NCBI RefSeq assembly: GCF_001613105.1
Contig: NZ_BDBS01000059.1
Location: 1 to 64,000 of the forward strand
Direction: 5' to 3'
Origin: Nocardia pseudobrasiliensis NBRC 108224
Lineage (GTDB): Bacteria > Actinomycetota > Actinomycetes > Mycobacteriales > Mycobacteriaceae
Length of the DNA stretch: 64,000 nucleotides
Shown: one piece after another, positions 6,103 to 14,819 of the stretch
How positions within the stretch are numbered: the stretch's first letter is position 1
Layout of the letters: every line of letters starts with the position of its first letter
Notes under the pieces: generated by a model
Seen by the model: the letters and a program-made list of their open reading frames with translations, nothing else
The model's database searches: none
What the model was told of the DNA's origin: nothing
Made by a program: the position numbers and the translations under genes

Positions 6103-8601
6103 ATGGAATCCGATCCCATGACCAATACCATTGCCCCCGTCGAGGACCCCGCCGCCGAACGCGTGCGGCTGCGCCTGGCGGTATCGGGCATGTCGTGCGC
6201 CGCCTGCTCCTCGCGGGTCGAACGCACCCTCAACCGTTTCGACGGGGTGACCGCCAGCGTCAACTTCGCCACCGGCGTCGCCACGGTCGACGCGCCGCCG
6301 CAGCTTGATCCGAATGTGCTGTGCGAGAAGGTGACCGATATCGGCTTCGGCGCCACGCCCGTGGAGGGCGCCGCGACGCTGCTGGACACCGGGCCCGAGG
6401 ATCGCATCGCCGCGGATCTGTTCCGCCGCCTGGTGGTGGCGCTGCTGCTGTTCTTCCCGCTGGCCGATCTGTCGATCATGTTCGCCACCGTGTCGAGCAC
6501 CAGGATTACCGGCTGGCAATTCATCCTGCTGGCCCTGGCCCTGCCGATCGTGGTGTGGTCGGCCGCGCCGCTGCACCGCAAGGCCCTGGCCGGACTGCGT
6601 ACCGGATCGACCAGTATGGAGACTCTGGTATCGATCGGCATCACTGCGGCCACGGTGTGGTCGGTGGTGACCCTGTTCGGCAGGCCCGCCCCCGAACACA
6701 GCGGGCACGGTGTCTGGGCGGCGATCCTCGGCGCGGATTCGATCTATCTCGAAGTGGCCGGTGGCGTAACGGTTTTCGTGCTCGCGGGTCGCTACTTCGA
6801 GGCCAAGGCGCGCCGCCGCGCGGGTGGGGCGCTGCGGGCGCTGGCCGCGCTCGGCGCGAAGGATGTGACGGTGCTGTCCGGTGACGGCAGCGAGATCACC
6901 GTCCCCGTCGAGGAACTCACCGAGGGCCGCCGATTCATGGTGCGGCCGGGGGAGACCGTGGCCACCGACGGCCTTGTCGTGGAGGGCCATTCGAGTATCG
7001 ACGCCTCCGCGATGACCGGCGAATCCGTGCCGATCGAGGTCGGACCGGGCATGGCGGTGACCGGCGGCACCATCTCGCTGACCGGACGGCTGATCGTGGA
7101 AGCCGGTGCGGTGGGCGCGGATACGCGACTGGCGGCGATGATCCGGCTGGTCGAGGAGGCGCAGGCGGGTAAGGCCTCGCTACAGCGGCTGGCCGATCGG
7201 ATCGCGGGGGTATTCGTACCGGTGGTGCTGGGCATCGCCGCGGTGACCCTGGCCGCGTGGCTGATCTCCGGTGCGGGTCTCGACAAGGCCGTCGGCGCGG
7301 GCCTCGCGGTGCTGGTGATCGCCTGCCCGTGCGCCTTGGGCCTGGCCACCCCGGCGGCATTGATGGTCGGCGCCGGTCGCGGCGCGCAACTGGGCGTTTT
7401 CATCAAGGGTCAACAGGCCCTCGAGACCAGCCGCACCATCGACACCGTCGTCTTCGACAAGACCGGCACCCTCACCGAGGGTGTGATGACCGTAGTGGCC
7501 GCGCATACCGCCGCGGAGCATTCCGACCGCGAAATCGCCGCACTCGCAGGCGGTTTGGAGTCCGCGTCCGAACACGCGGTCGCCGCCGCAATCACCGCCT
7601 GGGCCCGCCGGGAGGTCGCGACGCCGGGTGACGACGGATTGTCCGCCCCGAAGCTGGAATTGGCCGAGCCCGCCGTTGGCAAGCCGGGCGGCGACGGGTT
7701 CTCCGCCTCGGGGCGAGAGCAGCCGGAGTTGGCTGACGCTGCCGTTGGCAAGCCGGGTGACGACGGATTGTCCGGTCTGGTCGTGGCCGCCTCGGATCGG
7801 GCCGCGCTGACGACGCCGAGCGAAAATCAGGGCGAGATGGGCGGGGAGTTGCTCGAGGTCACCGAGTTTCACGCACTGCCCGGCCTGGGCGCACGCGGCA
7901 CCGTCGGTGGCCATGCCGCGCTGATCGGGCGTTCTGCGCTGATCGAGAGCGAGGGCGTGTGCGTGCCGGAGGATCTGCGGCGCGCGCTGGCGCGGGAGCA
8001 GCGGTGCGGGCGGACGGCGGTGTATTTCTGCCTTGACGGGCGGGCGGTCGCGGTGTTCGCGGTGGCCGATACCGTGCGGCCGACGGCCGGGGCGGCCGTG
8101 GCGCGACTGCACGGACTTGGACTGCGGACGCTGCTGTTGACCGGGGACAATGCCCGGGCGGCCCAGGCCATTGCCGATGAGGTCGGCATCGATGAGGTAA
8201 TCGCGGAGGTCATGCCCGAGGGCAAGGTCGATGTGATCCGGCAGTTGCAGCGGCAGGGACATCGGGTGGCGATGGTCGGCGACGGGATCAATGACGGGCC
8301 CGCGCTGGTGGCCGCGGATCTGGGGCTGGCGATCGGGCGCGGCACCGATGTGGCGATCGGGGCGGCCGACATCATTCTGGTGCGGGAGGAACTGGGCGCG
8401 GTGCCCGACGCGATCGAGTTGGCGCACGCCACGCTGCGCACGATTCGCGGAAATATGGTGTGGGCGTTCGGCTACAACGTCGCCGCGATTCCGGTGGCGG
8501 TGGCGGGTCTGCTCAATCCGCTGATCGCCGGGGCGGCGATGGCGTTCTCGTCGTTCTTCGTGGTGTGGAACAGCCTGCGCCTGCGCGAGTTTCGCCGGTG
8601 A
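6103..8601 (+). CDS. Cu(I)-type P1B ATPase (CtpA/CtpB/CtpV group)
   Basis: 832-residue copper-transporting P-type ATPase of the inner membrane. Order: one N-terminal metal-binding domain (GMSCAAC, C32/C35), membrane helices, actuator motif MTGESVP, transmembrane CPC (C408/C410), phosphorylation site D452 (DKTGTLTEG), nucleotide domain, GDGINDGPAL, then last helices with FGYN and MAFSSFFVVWNSLRL. CPC plus YN and MxxSS is the P1B-1 Cu(I) signature. The nucleotide domain carries a repeat insertion (residues about 507-557), making the protein longer than usual, and has SEHAVA where most homologues have SEHPLA. Second gene after the anti-sigma factor; its stop overlaps the next start (GTGA). ATG 6118 is an alternative start. 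In mycobacteria CtpA/B lie in the same neighbourhood. Confidence 0.9.
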   Translation: MESDPMTNTIAPVEDPAAERVRLRLAVSGMSCAACSSRVERTLNRFDGVTASVNFATGVATVDAPPQLDPNVLCEKVTDIGFGATPVEGAATLLDTGPEDRIAADLFRRLVVALLLFFPLADLSIMFATVSSTRITGWQFILLALALPIVVWSAAPLHRKALAGLRTGSTSMETLVSIGITAATVWSVVTLFGRPAPEHSGHGVWAAILGADSIYLEVAGGVTVFVLAGRYFEAKARRRAGGALRALAALGAKDVTVLSGDGSEITVPVEELTEGRRFMVRPGETVATDGLVVEGHSSIDASAMTGESVPIEVGPGMAVTGGTISLTGRLIVEAGAVGADTRLAAMIRLVEEAQAGKASLQRLADRIAGVFVPVVLGIAAVTLAAWLISGAGLDKAVGAGLAVLVIACPCALGLATPAALMVGAGRGAQLGVFIKGQQALETSRTIDTVVFDKTGTLTEGVMTVVAAHTAAEHSDREIAALAGGLESASEHAVAAAITAWARREVATPGDDGLSAPKLELAEPAVGKPGGDGFSASGREQPELADAAVGKPGDDGLSGLVVAASDRAALTTPSENQGEMGGELLEVTEFHALPGLGARGTVGGHAALIGRSALIESEGVCVPEDLRRALAREQRCGRTAVYFCLDGRAVAVFAVADTVRPTAGAAVARLHGLGLRTLLLTGDNARAAQAIADEVGIDEVIAEVMPEGKVDVIRQLQRQGHRVAMVGDGINDGPALVAADLGLAIGRGTDVAIGAADIILVREELGAVPDAIELAHATLRTIRGNMVWAFGYNVAAIPVAVAGLLNPLIAGAAMAFSSFFVVWNSLRLREFRR
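7621..7774 (+). repeat. Imperfect tandem repeat inside the copper ATPase nucleotide domain
   Basis: About two and a half units of 60-69 bp. The core GCCGTTGGCAAGCCGGG begins at 7672 and 7741, each followed by a GACGACGG-like segment; a partial first unit begins at 7621. At protein level this is PGDDGLS...AVGK / PGGDGFS...AVGK / PGDDGLSG. The reading frame is preserved. It looks like slippage-driven expansion of a surface loop. Confidence 0.75.
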
Positions 8602-10571
8602 CCGCCGCGATCGGCTCCTCGATGACCCGAAAGCGCTGGGGCGCGGCCGCTGTCGTGACGGCCGCGCTGGTCGCGGCGGCGTTGGTCGTGCTGACGACCG
8701 CCGAATTCGGCCAGCGCCCTTACCATCAGCAGGGCCTGGATTACCCCGGATACGCGAGCGCGCTGACCTATGCGCTGCTGCGCCTGATCGCCGCGCTCGC
8801 GGGCGGTTTCACCCTCGGACCGCTGGTGTACGCGCTGTTCTGTACCGCGCCGACCGCGCAGGGCCGCGTCGATGTCGACGGATACGCCGGAGTGCGGCTG
8901 GCCGAACGGGCCTCGGTGGTGTGGGTGCTCGCCGCCGGGGCGCTGATTCCGGTGTCGGCGGCCGATTCGGCGGGACTGTCGCTCGGCAAGGCGCTGCGGA
9001 TCGGGGCCCTGGGCGCGCTGATCACCGCGACCGAGAAGCCGAAGGCGTGGATCGTCGCCACCCTCGCGGTGGTCCTCGTCGCGACGCTACTGCGCGCGGC
9101 GATGTCGTGGAACAGCCTGTTCGGACTGGCCGCGATCAGCGCGATCGCGGTGCTCGCGCCCGCGGTGACCGGTAATGCGGGCGAGGGCCCCGATCACGAC
9201 TACGCCACCGGCGCGGTCATCCCCTTCGCGCTCGCGCTCGCCCCGCTGGCGGGACTGAGCTGGTGCGTGGCCCAAAACATCCGGCGCACAGAAGATTTCA
9301 CGACGGCGGTGCGCCGGTACCGCATCATCGTGGGCCTGGCCGTGACGGTCATGATTCCCACGGCCGCCATTCTGGTCGCGATCCTCACCCCGCCTTCGAC
9401 TTTCGGCGGGGTGTACAGCTGGCTGGGCCTCGCCGCGGCGGCGCTGCTGGCGGCCCATGTGCTGCTGGCGCTGGTACTGCGGTCGCCGACGGGCCGCGCG
9501 TGGCTGTATCCGTCGCTGATCGCCGCCAGCGCGGGAGCCGTTGTGTGGCTGGGTATTTCGACAGTCATGGCCGTGCAACCCGCACCGGCCTTCGCGCGCG
9601 CGAATTTCACCGCGCAGCAGGTATTCCTGGGATTCGATCTGCCGCAACCGCCGAATCTGTGGCGTTTCCTGACGCTGTGGCGGTTCGATGTCGTGCTCGG
9701 GACCGCGGCGATTCTCGCGGCCGCGGGCTATGTGGCCGGGGTGCTGCGGTTGTGGCGGCGTGGGGACGAGTGGTCGCGCTGGCGCACCCTGTCGTGGGTG
9801 AGCGGCTGTGCGGCCCTGCTGCTGGTGAGTTCCTCGGGTGTGGGCGCCTACGGATACGGCATGTTCAGCGTGCACATGGGCGGACATATGGCGCTCAATA
9901 TGTTCATCCCGGTGCTGCTGGTACTCGGCGGCCCGGTAACTCTGCTGTTGCGGGCGGTGGCCCCGGCCGGGCGCGGCAATCCGCCCGGGCCGCGGGAATG
10001 GGCGCAGTCGCTGATGCATTCGCGGTTCACCCGGGTGCTGGCCAATCCGATCGTGGCGCTGATCGTCTTCGTCGTCTCGCTCTACGGGTTGTATTTCACC
10101 GCGCTGTTCGATCAGCTGATCCGTTTCCACTGGGGACATCTGCTGATGAACATCCATTTCCTGATCACCGGCTACCTGTACTACTGGGCGATCATCGGCA
10201 TCGATCCCGGACCGCGCCGGCTGCCGCATCTGGGGCGGCTGGGAATGTTGTTCGCGATCATGCCGTTCCACGCGTTCTTCGGGGTGGCGGTGATGTCGAT
10301 GGAAACCCTCGTCGGCGGCACCTACTATCCGCAGCTGCAATTGACGTGGATGCACGATCTGTTCGCCGATCAGAAAATCGGCGGCAGTCTGGCCTGGATA
10401 TCCGGTGAGATTCCGGTGCTGCTGGTGGTGGGAGCGCTGCTGTCGCAATGGGCGCGCCAGGACCGGCGGGTGGCCGCGCGCGGGGATCGCCATCAGCAGG
10501 CCTATCCCGAGGACGACGAATTGGCCGCCTACAACGCCATGCTCGCCGAATTGGGCCGCTCGCGGCGCTGA
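8598..10571 (+). CDS. CopD-CtaG fusion membrane protein (Rv0102-like)
   Basis: 657 residues, polytopic. The N-terminal half resembles CopD-type copper-uptake membrane domains; the C-terminal half (from about residue 360) is a caa3-type CtaG cytochrome oxidase assembly domain with conserved His segments HMGGHMALNMF, HWGHLLMNIHF and MPFHAFFGV in the last helices. Expected role: moving copper across or into the membrane for cuproenzyme assembly. Starts at GTG 8598 in a GTGA overlap with the P-type ATPase, so translationally coupled; ATG 8622 is an alternative. Rv0102 occupies the corresponding place after the nrp genes in M. tuberculosis, supporting a shared copper function. Confidence 0.85.
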   Translation: MTAAIGSSMTRKRWGAAAVVTAALVAAALVVLTTAEFGQRPYHQQGLDYPGYASALTYALLRLIAALAGGFTLGPLVYALFCTAPTAQGRVDVDGYAGVRLAERASVVWVLAAGALIPVSAADSAGLSLGKALRIGALGALITATEKPKAWIVATLAVVLVATLLRAAMSWNSLFGLAAISAIAVLAPAVTGNAGEGPDHDYATGAVIPFALALAPLAGLSWCVAQNIRRTEDFTTAVRRYRIIVGLAVTVMIPTAAILVAILTPPSTFGGVYSWLGLAAAALLAAHVLLALVLRSPTGRAWLYPSLIAASAGAVVWLGISTVMAVQPAPAFARANFTAQQVFLGFDLPQPPNLWRFLTLWRFDVVLGTAAILAAAGYVAGVLRLWRRGDEWSRWRTLSWVSGCAALLLVSSSGVGAYGYGMFSVHMGGHMALNMFIPVLLVLGGPVTLLLRAVAPAGRGNPPGPREWAQSLMHSRFTRVLANPIVALIVFVVSLYGLYFTALFDQLIRFHWGHLLMNIHFLITGYLYYWAIIGIDPGPRRLPHLGRLGMLFAIMPFHAFFGVAVMSMETLVGGTYYPQLQLTWMHDLFADQKIGGSLAWISGEIPVLLVVGALLSQWARQDRRVAARGDRHQQAYPEDDELAAYNAMLAELGRSRR

Positions 10572-10573
10572 GC

Positions 10574-11551
10574 TCAGGCTATGGCGCGATCGTCGTTGTC
10601 CTGGTCATCGGATGAATTCGCCGAGGATGTCCGTTCGATACTGGTCAGCCGCTTGATTGCCGGGGCGGTGATCGGCTCCGGCGCGGCCGGACGTTTCTCG
10701 GCGGCATTGAGGCCGATGGCGAAACAGACGATCAGCGCCCCGCCGATCAGCCCGTTGACGGTGGGCAACTGCTGATAGAACGTCAATCCGAACAGCAGGC
10801 CCCACACGCATTCCAGGGTCATCAAATTCCCGGCGGACACCGAATCCACCCGATCGAAGCCGTAATTGATGAGAAAGACATTCAGTACGCTCAGCGCGCC
10901 GGCCACCGCGATCGCGGCCCACAGGACCGTCGGCGACAGATGCGAATGCACCCGCGGAACGCCCTGTCCCTGCGCCAGCGACACCAGCGCCACGCCGATC
11001 GCGCCGACACCGACGGTCAGTGTGGTGATCTCGGAATTGTTCAACTCGCCGCTGTGCCAGCCGCGGCCGAGATAACTGAACGCCATCGCGACCATCGCGA
11101 CCAGCGCCACCAGATCGCCGTGATTCCAGGCCAGCCAGGCCCCGCCGGGACCCGGCCGGAATCCGGACATGATCGCCACCCCGACCGCCGAGCCCGCGAC
11201 ACACACCAGCCGGGCCGTGGTCGCGCGCACCTGACGCAGTACCAGCCCCAGGGCCGAGGCCAGCGGGAGCGCGGCGATGAACGACGCGTTGGCGACGGAG
11301 GTCATGGTGGCCGCCTTGGCGAACAGCAGGGTGCCGACCACGTACAGCAGCATCGTGCGGGCCACCACCACCGCCCATTCGCGCGCCCCCGCGCGGGCGA
11401 TGACGCGCCAGCGCAGGTGGCGGGCGAAAATGGCGACGGCGAGTAGGAAGGCGATCGCGGCACGCAGATAGACCTGCTGGGCGACGGTGAAGCCGCTGTC
11501 GAGATAGCGGGTGAGGACCGTCAGCATGGCATAAGACGCGGTCAGTAGCAC
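10574..11551 (-). CDS. EamA/DMT-family transporter
   Basis: 325 residues with about ten hydrophobic segments in two repeats of five, the drug/metabolite transporter (EamA) layout. Substrate unknown; exporters of amino acids or metabolites are typical. The last 35 residues are charged and cytoplasmic (ending TSIERTSSANSSDDQDNDD). Convergent with the CopD-CtaG gene, ends 2 bp apart. GTG 11551 is the first in-frame start; a short upstream extension begins with no usual start codon, so the true start could be a rarer codon. Confidence 0.75.
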   Translation of the reverse strand: MLLTASYAMLTVLTRYLDSGFTVAQQVYLRAAIAFLLAVAIFARHLRWRVIARAGAREWAVVVARTMLLYVVGTLLFAKAATMTSVANASFIAALPLASALGLVLRQVRATTARLVCVAGSAVGVAIMSGFRPGPGGAWLAWNHGDLVALVAMVAMAFSYLGRGWHSGELNNSEITTLTVGVGAIGVALVSLAQGQGVPRVHSHLSPTVLWAAIAVAGALSVLNVFLINYGFDRVDSVSAGNLMTLECVWGLLFGLTFYQQLPTVNGLIGGALIVCFAIGLNAAEKRPAAPEPITAPAIKRLTSIERTSSANSSDDQDNDDRAIA

Positions 11552-11732
11552 CAGCGCCGCGACACCTCGCAGGTCGGTGATCTTGCTCCCACGTACGATT
11601 GCCGTGCCATCGATACCGCCAGCGTACCTACCGTCTTCGGCTACCGGCTCGTAAATTCCAACCGGTACGGAACAGGCGGATTCTCAGCAATCGCGCAGCG
11701 GGTTCACCGACTGCGAGAGTGACGCTGATTCG

Positions 11733-12062
11733 TCAGCGATCCTTGCGTGCGCGCAGGCGGCGCAGCAGTCGATCGTCCGGCGGATTCTCCGGCGTCAGAG
11801 ATACCGGAGGCGTGCGCCCGGTCGTGGTGTTCTGTCGCCACGGCCGCGACCGCGCCAACCATCCGGCGGCCAGACATGCGGCCGACAGGATCGACACGGT
11901 CGGAATGTTGAGCACCGACGCGCAGGCGATGTACGCGGCCAGCGCTGTAATTACAGTCGCGGCCGCGGACATCACTTGAATGAGTTGGGTGGCGAGCGAG
12001 CCTGAGCCGCTCTGGTTTTCGGTATTGGCCGGAACCCTGCCGGCGAGTGTGCTTTTCTTCAT
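11733..12062 (-). CDS. Small hypothetical membrane protein
   Basis: 109 residues from ATG 12062 (MKKSTLAGRVPANTENQ). Two hydrophobic segments (MSAAATVITALAAYIACASVL and VSILSAACLAAGWLA) are followed by a Pro/Arg-rich cytoplasmic tail ending RRLRARKDR. No family recognised. An in-frame ATG at 12110 would add 16 polar residues; neither start has a good ribosome site. It lies back to back with the XRE regulator at 12243, which may control it. The 180 bp between this gene and the transporter at 10574-11551 hold nothing I recognise. Confidence 0.5.
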   Translation of the reverse strand: MKKSTLAGRVPANTENQSGSGSLATQLIQVMSAAATVITALAAYIACASVLNIPTVSILSAACLAAGWLARSRPWRQNTTTGRTPPVSLTPENPPDDRLLRRLRARKDR

Positions 12063-12242
12063 GGCCCACAGAGTGCGGTCGCGGCGGTCGTGCACACCAG
12101 AGTGAGCCACCGACTTGCACGTTTCGCGCGCAGAACCTCTCGTATTGCGAACGCAGGAAGGCGATTCGGGACTACTGTTGAGCTCGGACGACGCAGAGCC
12201 CCATGCTCGTTCAACCCTCGAGAATTTCTATCTGGAGATGTT

Positions 12243-13502
12243 GTGGTGACAAGTCCACACAGCATCGCGTGCGCACGCCGGATCGTGCGCGATATCGAGG
12301 CCGCAGGGGGGAGCACGTGGGAGGCGGTCCAAGCGATCCGGGCGCATTGCGGCGCATCGTTGTTGCGAGCACATCGCATAGCGCACGGGTACACCCTCGT
12401 CGAGGTGACCCAGCGGTTGCAGACGCTGCTGATCGACGCGGGAGTGTCCAATCCTGGTGTGTCACATCAGAGTGTCTCGCGGTGGGAGACAGGTCTGGAC
12501 ATGCCGGGCTACCAATACCTCGACGCGTTGTGCCGGTTGTATCACACCCGGCCCGACCGGCTCGGGTTCGGCCACGACTACAGCGACGAACGGCCCGCCG
12601 ACGGTCCGCCCGCGAAGGCCCCGCCCGCGGTGGCCGAATCGGGGGTGTGGAATACCGTGCGCGCGTTGGAGGAGAGCGTCGAGCACAGCGGCTATCTGGT
12701 GTACGTGCAGCCGCCCTCGGAATACATTCCGGCGCGCATGCGGGATCTGGCCCAGATTCAGCATCTGATGCTGGCCGACCGTTCCGCCGAACTGCATCGG
12801 CGGCTGCTGCGGGTGGAGGCGATCGTGGCGGGATTGATCGCGTTCCGGCTCAACGACGTCGCCGATATCCACGACACGTTCATGTGGTTGTACAAGGCCC
12901 GCCGCGCTGCCCGTCAGGCCGGTGACACCGCGCTCGAGGCGTGGCTGCGGGCGCATATGGCCCATATGCACGAGTGTTATCGGCATCAGTTGGATCAGGG
13001 CCTGTCCGCGGCGCATTCGGCGCAGCGGGCCGGGGCGCGGTCGGCGCATGTGTTCGGCCTGCTGGCCGAGGCCGGGATCCAGGCGCGCATCGGACGCCGC
13101 CGCGAGGCGATGTCGGCGATCGCGGCCGCGGATCGGATGTTCGAGGCGCTTCCTTCGACCGCGACCTCCGACGACAATCTGGGCACCTCGGAATACATTC
13201 TGCGCTGGCATCAGTCCCACGCGCTGACCTCGATCGGCGATCGTCGCGCGGCCGAGGAGATGCGGGCGCGGGTGCTGGAGTTGCCGATGGCGGAGAAGGA
13301 TCAGGTGGGCCGGGCGCTGATGGATCTGGATCTGGCCGCGCTGCTGATCCGCCAGGGCGAGGCCGATCAGGCGTGCGAGCTGATCCGGCATGTGCGCCAG
13401 ACCCTGCCCGGAGAGTTGCGGGTGGGCCAGATCCAGCGTTACCTCACCCAACTGGTGGGCGGTCTCCCGCAGCGCCTGCGGGAGACCATTTTCCAGCGGT
13501 GA
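12243..13502 (+). CDS. XRE-family regulator with helical (TPR-like) C-terminal domain
   Basis: 419 residues. An N-terminal Cro/C1-type helix-turn-helix spans about residues 25-90 (RAHRIAHGYTLVEVTQRL, HQSVSRWETGLDMPGYQYLDALCRLY). The rest is alpha-helical with TPR-like spacing (ARRAARQAGDTALEAWLRAHMAHMHECY split here for brevity, EAGIQARIGRRREAMSAI), the layout of the large XRE/TPR regulators abundant in Nocardia and Streptomyces. GTG 12243 follows a GGAG at about 12234; upstream in-frame sequence lacks domain character. Target and ligand unknown. It ends 1 nt before the stop of the convergent gene. Confidence 0.8.
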   Translation: MVTSPHSIACARRIVRDIEAAGGSTWEAVQAIRAHCGASLLRAHRIAHGYTLVEVTQRLQTLLIDAGVSNPGVSHQSVSRWETGLDMPGYQYLDALCRLYHTRPDRLGFGHDYSDERPADGPPAKAPPAVAESGVWNTVRALEESVEHSGYLVYVQPPSEYIPARMRDLAQIQHLMLADRSAELHRRLLRVEAIVAGLIAFRLNDVADIHDTFMWLYKARRAARQAGDTALEAWLRAHMAHMHECYRHQLDQGLSAAHSAQRAGARSAHVFGLLAEAGIQARIGRRREAMSAIAAADRMFEALPSTATSDDNLGTSEYILRWHQSHALTSIGDRRAAEEMRARVLELPMAEKDQVGRALMDLDLAALLIRQGEADQACELIRHVRQTLPGELRVGQIQRYLTQLVGGLPQRLRETIFQR

Positions 13503-14147
13503 TCAGTTGGCGCCGAGGACGCGATGGAAGAAGCTGCGGTAGCCGCGCAATGCCTGCCGCAGCGCCTCGGTGTCGGTGGATTCGCCAGCCCGCCAACGGC
13601 TTTCCAGATCCTGCTTGCGCTCGGACACCGCGGCGGTGAGCTGCTCGATGGTCGTGCTGACCAATTCGTCGGCCCGGGTCACGGCCTGATGCGGGTCGTC
13701 GACGAACAGGCCCTGCACCTCGCGCCATTCGATGCGCAGCCGCTCGAGGTCGGCGTCGGCGAACAGCGGTGTGTCGTGATCGAACGAGGCCGCCTGGTGG
13801 CGGGTGGGTTGCGCGGAATCCGGCTCGGTCGACACGGCGTCGGCGTCTCGGGCGTCCTCGGAGGGGATCGCCGCGTCGGCGCGAGTATCGCCGGGCACCT
13901 CGTGCTCGGTGTCGGTCTCGCTCACGGCCGGTGAAAAGCCGAGGTGGGCTTGGTCGTTCACGTCGGCGCTGCTGGGTCCGACGTGATCCGCGGCGTCGTG
14001 GGCCTCATGGGAGTGCGCGGCCGGGCCGGTGCGCGCTTGCGGATCGCGCCGATCGGCGTCGCCCACGGTGGAGTCGCTGGCGGTGTCGTCGGATTGCGTT
14101 GCGTCGGCGTCGATTTCGTCGGATTCGCGGCGGGAGAAAATGGGCAT
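13503..14147 (-). CDS. Acidic hypothetical protein, paralogue of the upstream gene
   Basis: 214 residues. The first 130 are disordered and very acidic/His-rich (SDEIDADATQSDDTASD onward). The last 80 form a helical domain (LERLRIEWREVQGLFVDDPHQAVTRADELVSTTIEQL continues to RGYRSFFHRVLGAN). That domain matches the C-terminus of the next gene upstream (EWARMQEQFVDDPAAALGSADRLVTAIM), so the two are paralogues. Probably cytosolic; no function known to me. It starts 7 nt after the stop of that gene and is surely co-transcribed. Confidence 0.7.
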   Translation of the reverse strand: MPIFSRRESDEIDADATQSDDTASDSTVGDADRRDPQARTGPAAHSHEAHDAADHVGPSSADVNDQAHLGFSPAVSETDTEHEVPGDTRADAAIPSEDARDADAVSTEPDSAQPTRHQAASFDHDTPLFADADLERLRIEWREVQGLFVDDPHQAVTRADELVSTTIEQLTAAVSERKQDLESRWRAGESTDTEALRQALRGYRSFFHRVLGAN

Positions 14148-14154
14148 GATGGTC

Positions 14155-14715
14155 TCACTGATGCTGGCTGGTAGGGGTGGGATCGGTGCCGAGCAGATCG
14201 GCGAACAGTTCGCGGTAGTGCACGATCGCGGTGCGCATCTCCTCGGTGGAGGCGGCGCCCTGGCCCGCGCGGGTGGTGATGTCGTGCGCGACGCGATAGC
14301 CGCCGAGCGGTTCGGCGTGTTCGACCGACAGATCCGCGATCTGCTGTTCGCGGCTCTCGGTGGGATAGCCGCGCTCGGCCATGATCGCGGTCACCAGCCG
14401 GTCGGCCGAACCCAGCGCGGCGGCCGGATCGTCGACGAATTGCTCCTGCATACGCGCCCATTCCATCTGGTAGCGCTGTTTCTGCCCGTCGGACAGCTCG
14501 CGCAGTTCCAACTGGGAGTGGCGGCGCTCGCGTTCGGCCAGCTCGGCCTCCACGGCGCGGCGATCGTCGGATTTCTGCACGAGGCGGTCGTATTCCGGCC
14601 CGAATCTGCTGCGTAACCCTCGCCTGCGCAGAGTGGGCCGCAGCGCCAGCGCGATCAGGATCAGGATCGCGACGACCACGACGATGATCACCACGGTGAG
14701 TACTGCACCCGACAC
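14155..14715 (-). CDS. Membrane-anchored hypothetical protein with the same C-terminal domain
   Basis: 186 residues from GTG 14715, which has a clear AAGGAGG ribosome site 6 nt upstream; a longer reading frame to 14766 has no such site. One N-terminal membrane helix (VLTVVIIVVVVAILILIALAL), then a basic stretch (RPTLRRRGLRSRF), a charged coiled-coil-like region (residues about 55-95), and the EWARMQEQFVDDPAAALGSAD domain shared with the downstream gene. Likely a cytoplasm-facing bitopic protein. Function unknown; the fixed pairing of an anchored and a soluble paralogue suggests they interact. Confidence 0.75.
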   Translation of the reverse strand: MSGAVLTVVIIVVVVAILILIALALRPTLRRRGLRSRFGPEYDRLVQKSDDRRAVEAELAERERRHSQLELRELSDGQKQRYQMEWARMQEQFVDDPAAALGSADRLVTAIMAERGYPTESREQQIADLSVEHAEPLGGYRVAHDITTRAGQGAASTEEMRTAIVHYRELFADLLGTDPTPTSQHQ

Positions 14716-14819
14716 TTGAACCTCCTTGTCGAGTCGGACTGTCGGGTGCGGTAATGCCTCTTCCAACCCCGATCAAACCCCAAGGGCGTCAGCGGGGTTG
14801 ACGAATTACCCTGAGTGCC

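Noticed and set aside
7621..7774. CRISPR-like array
   Set aside because: The repeats are coding, in frame, unequal in length, and only about 2.5 copies.
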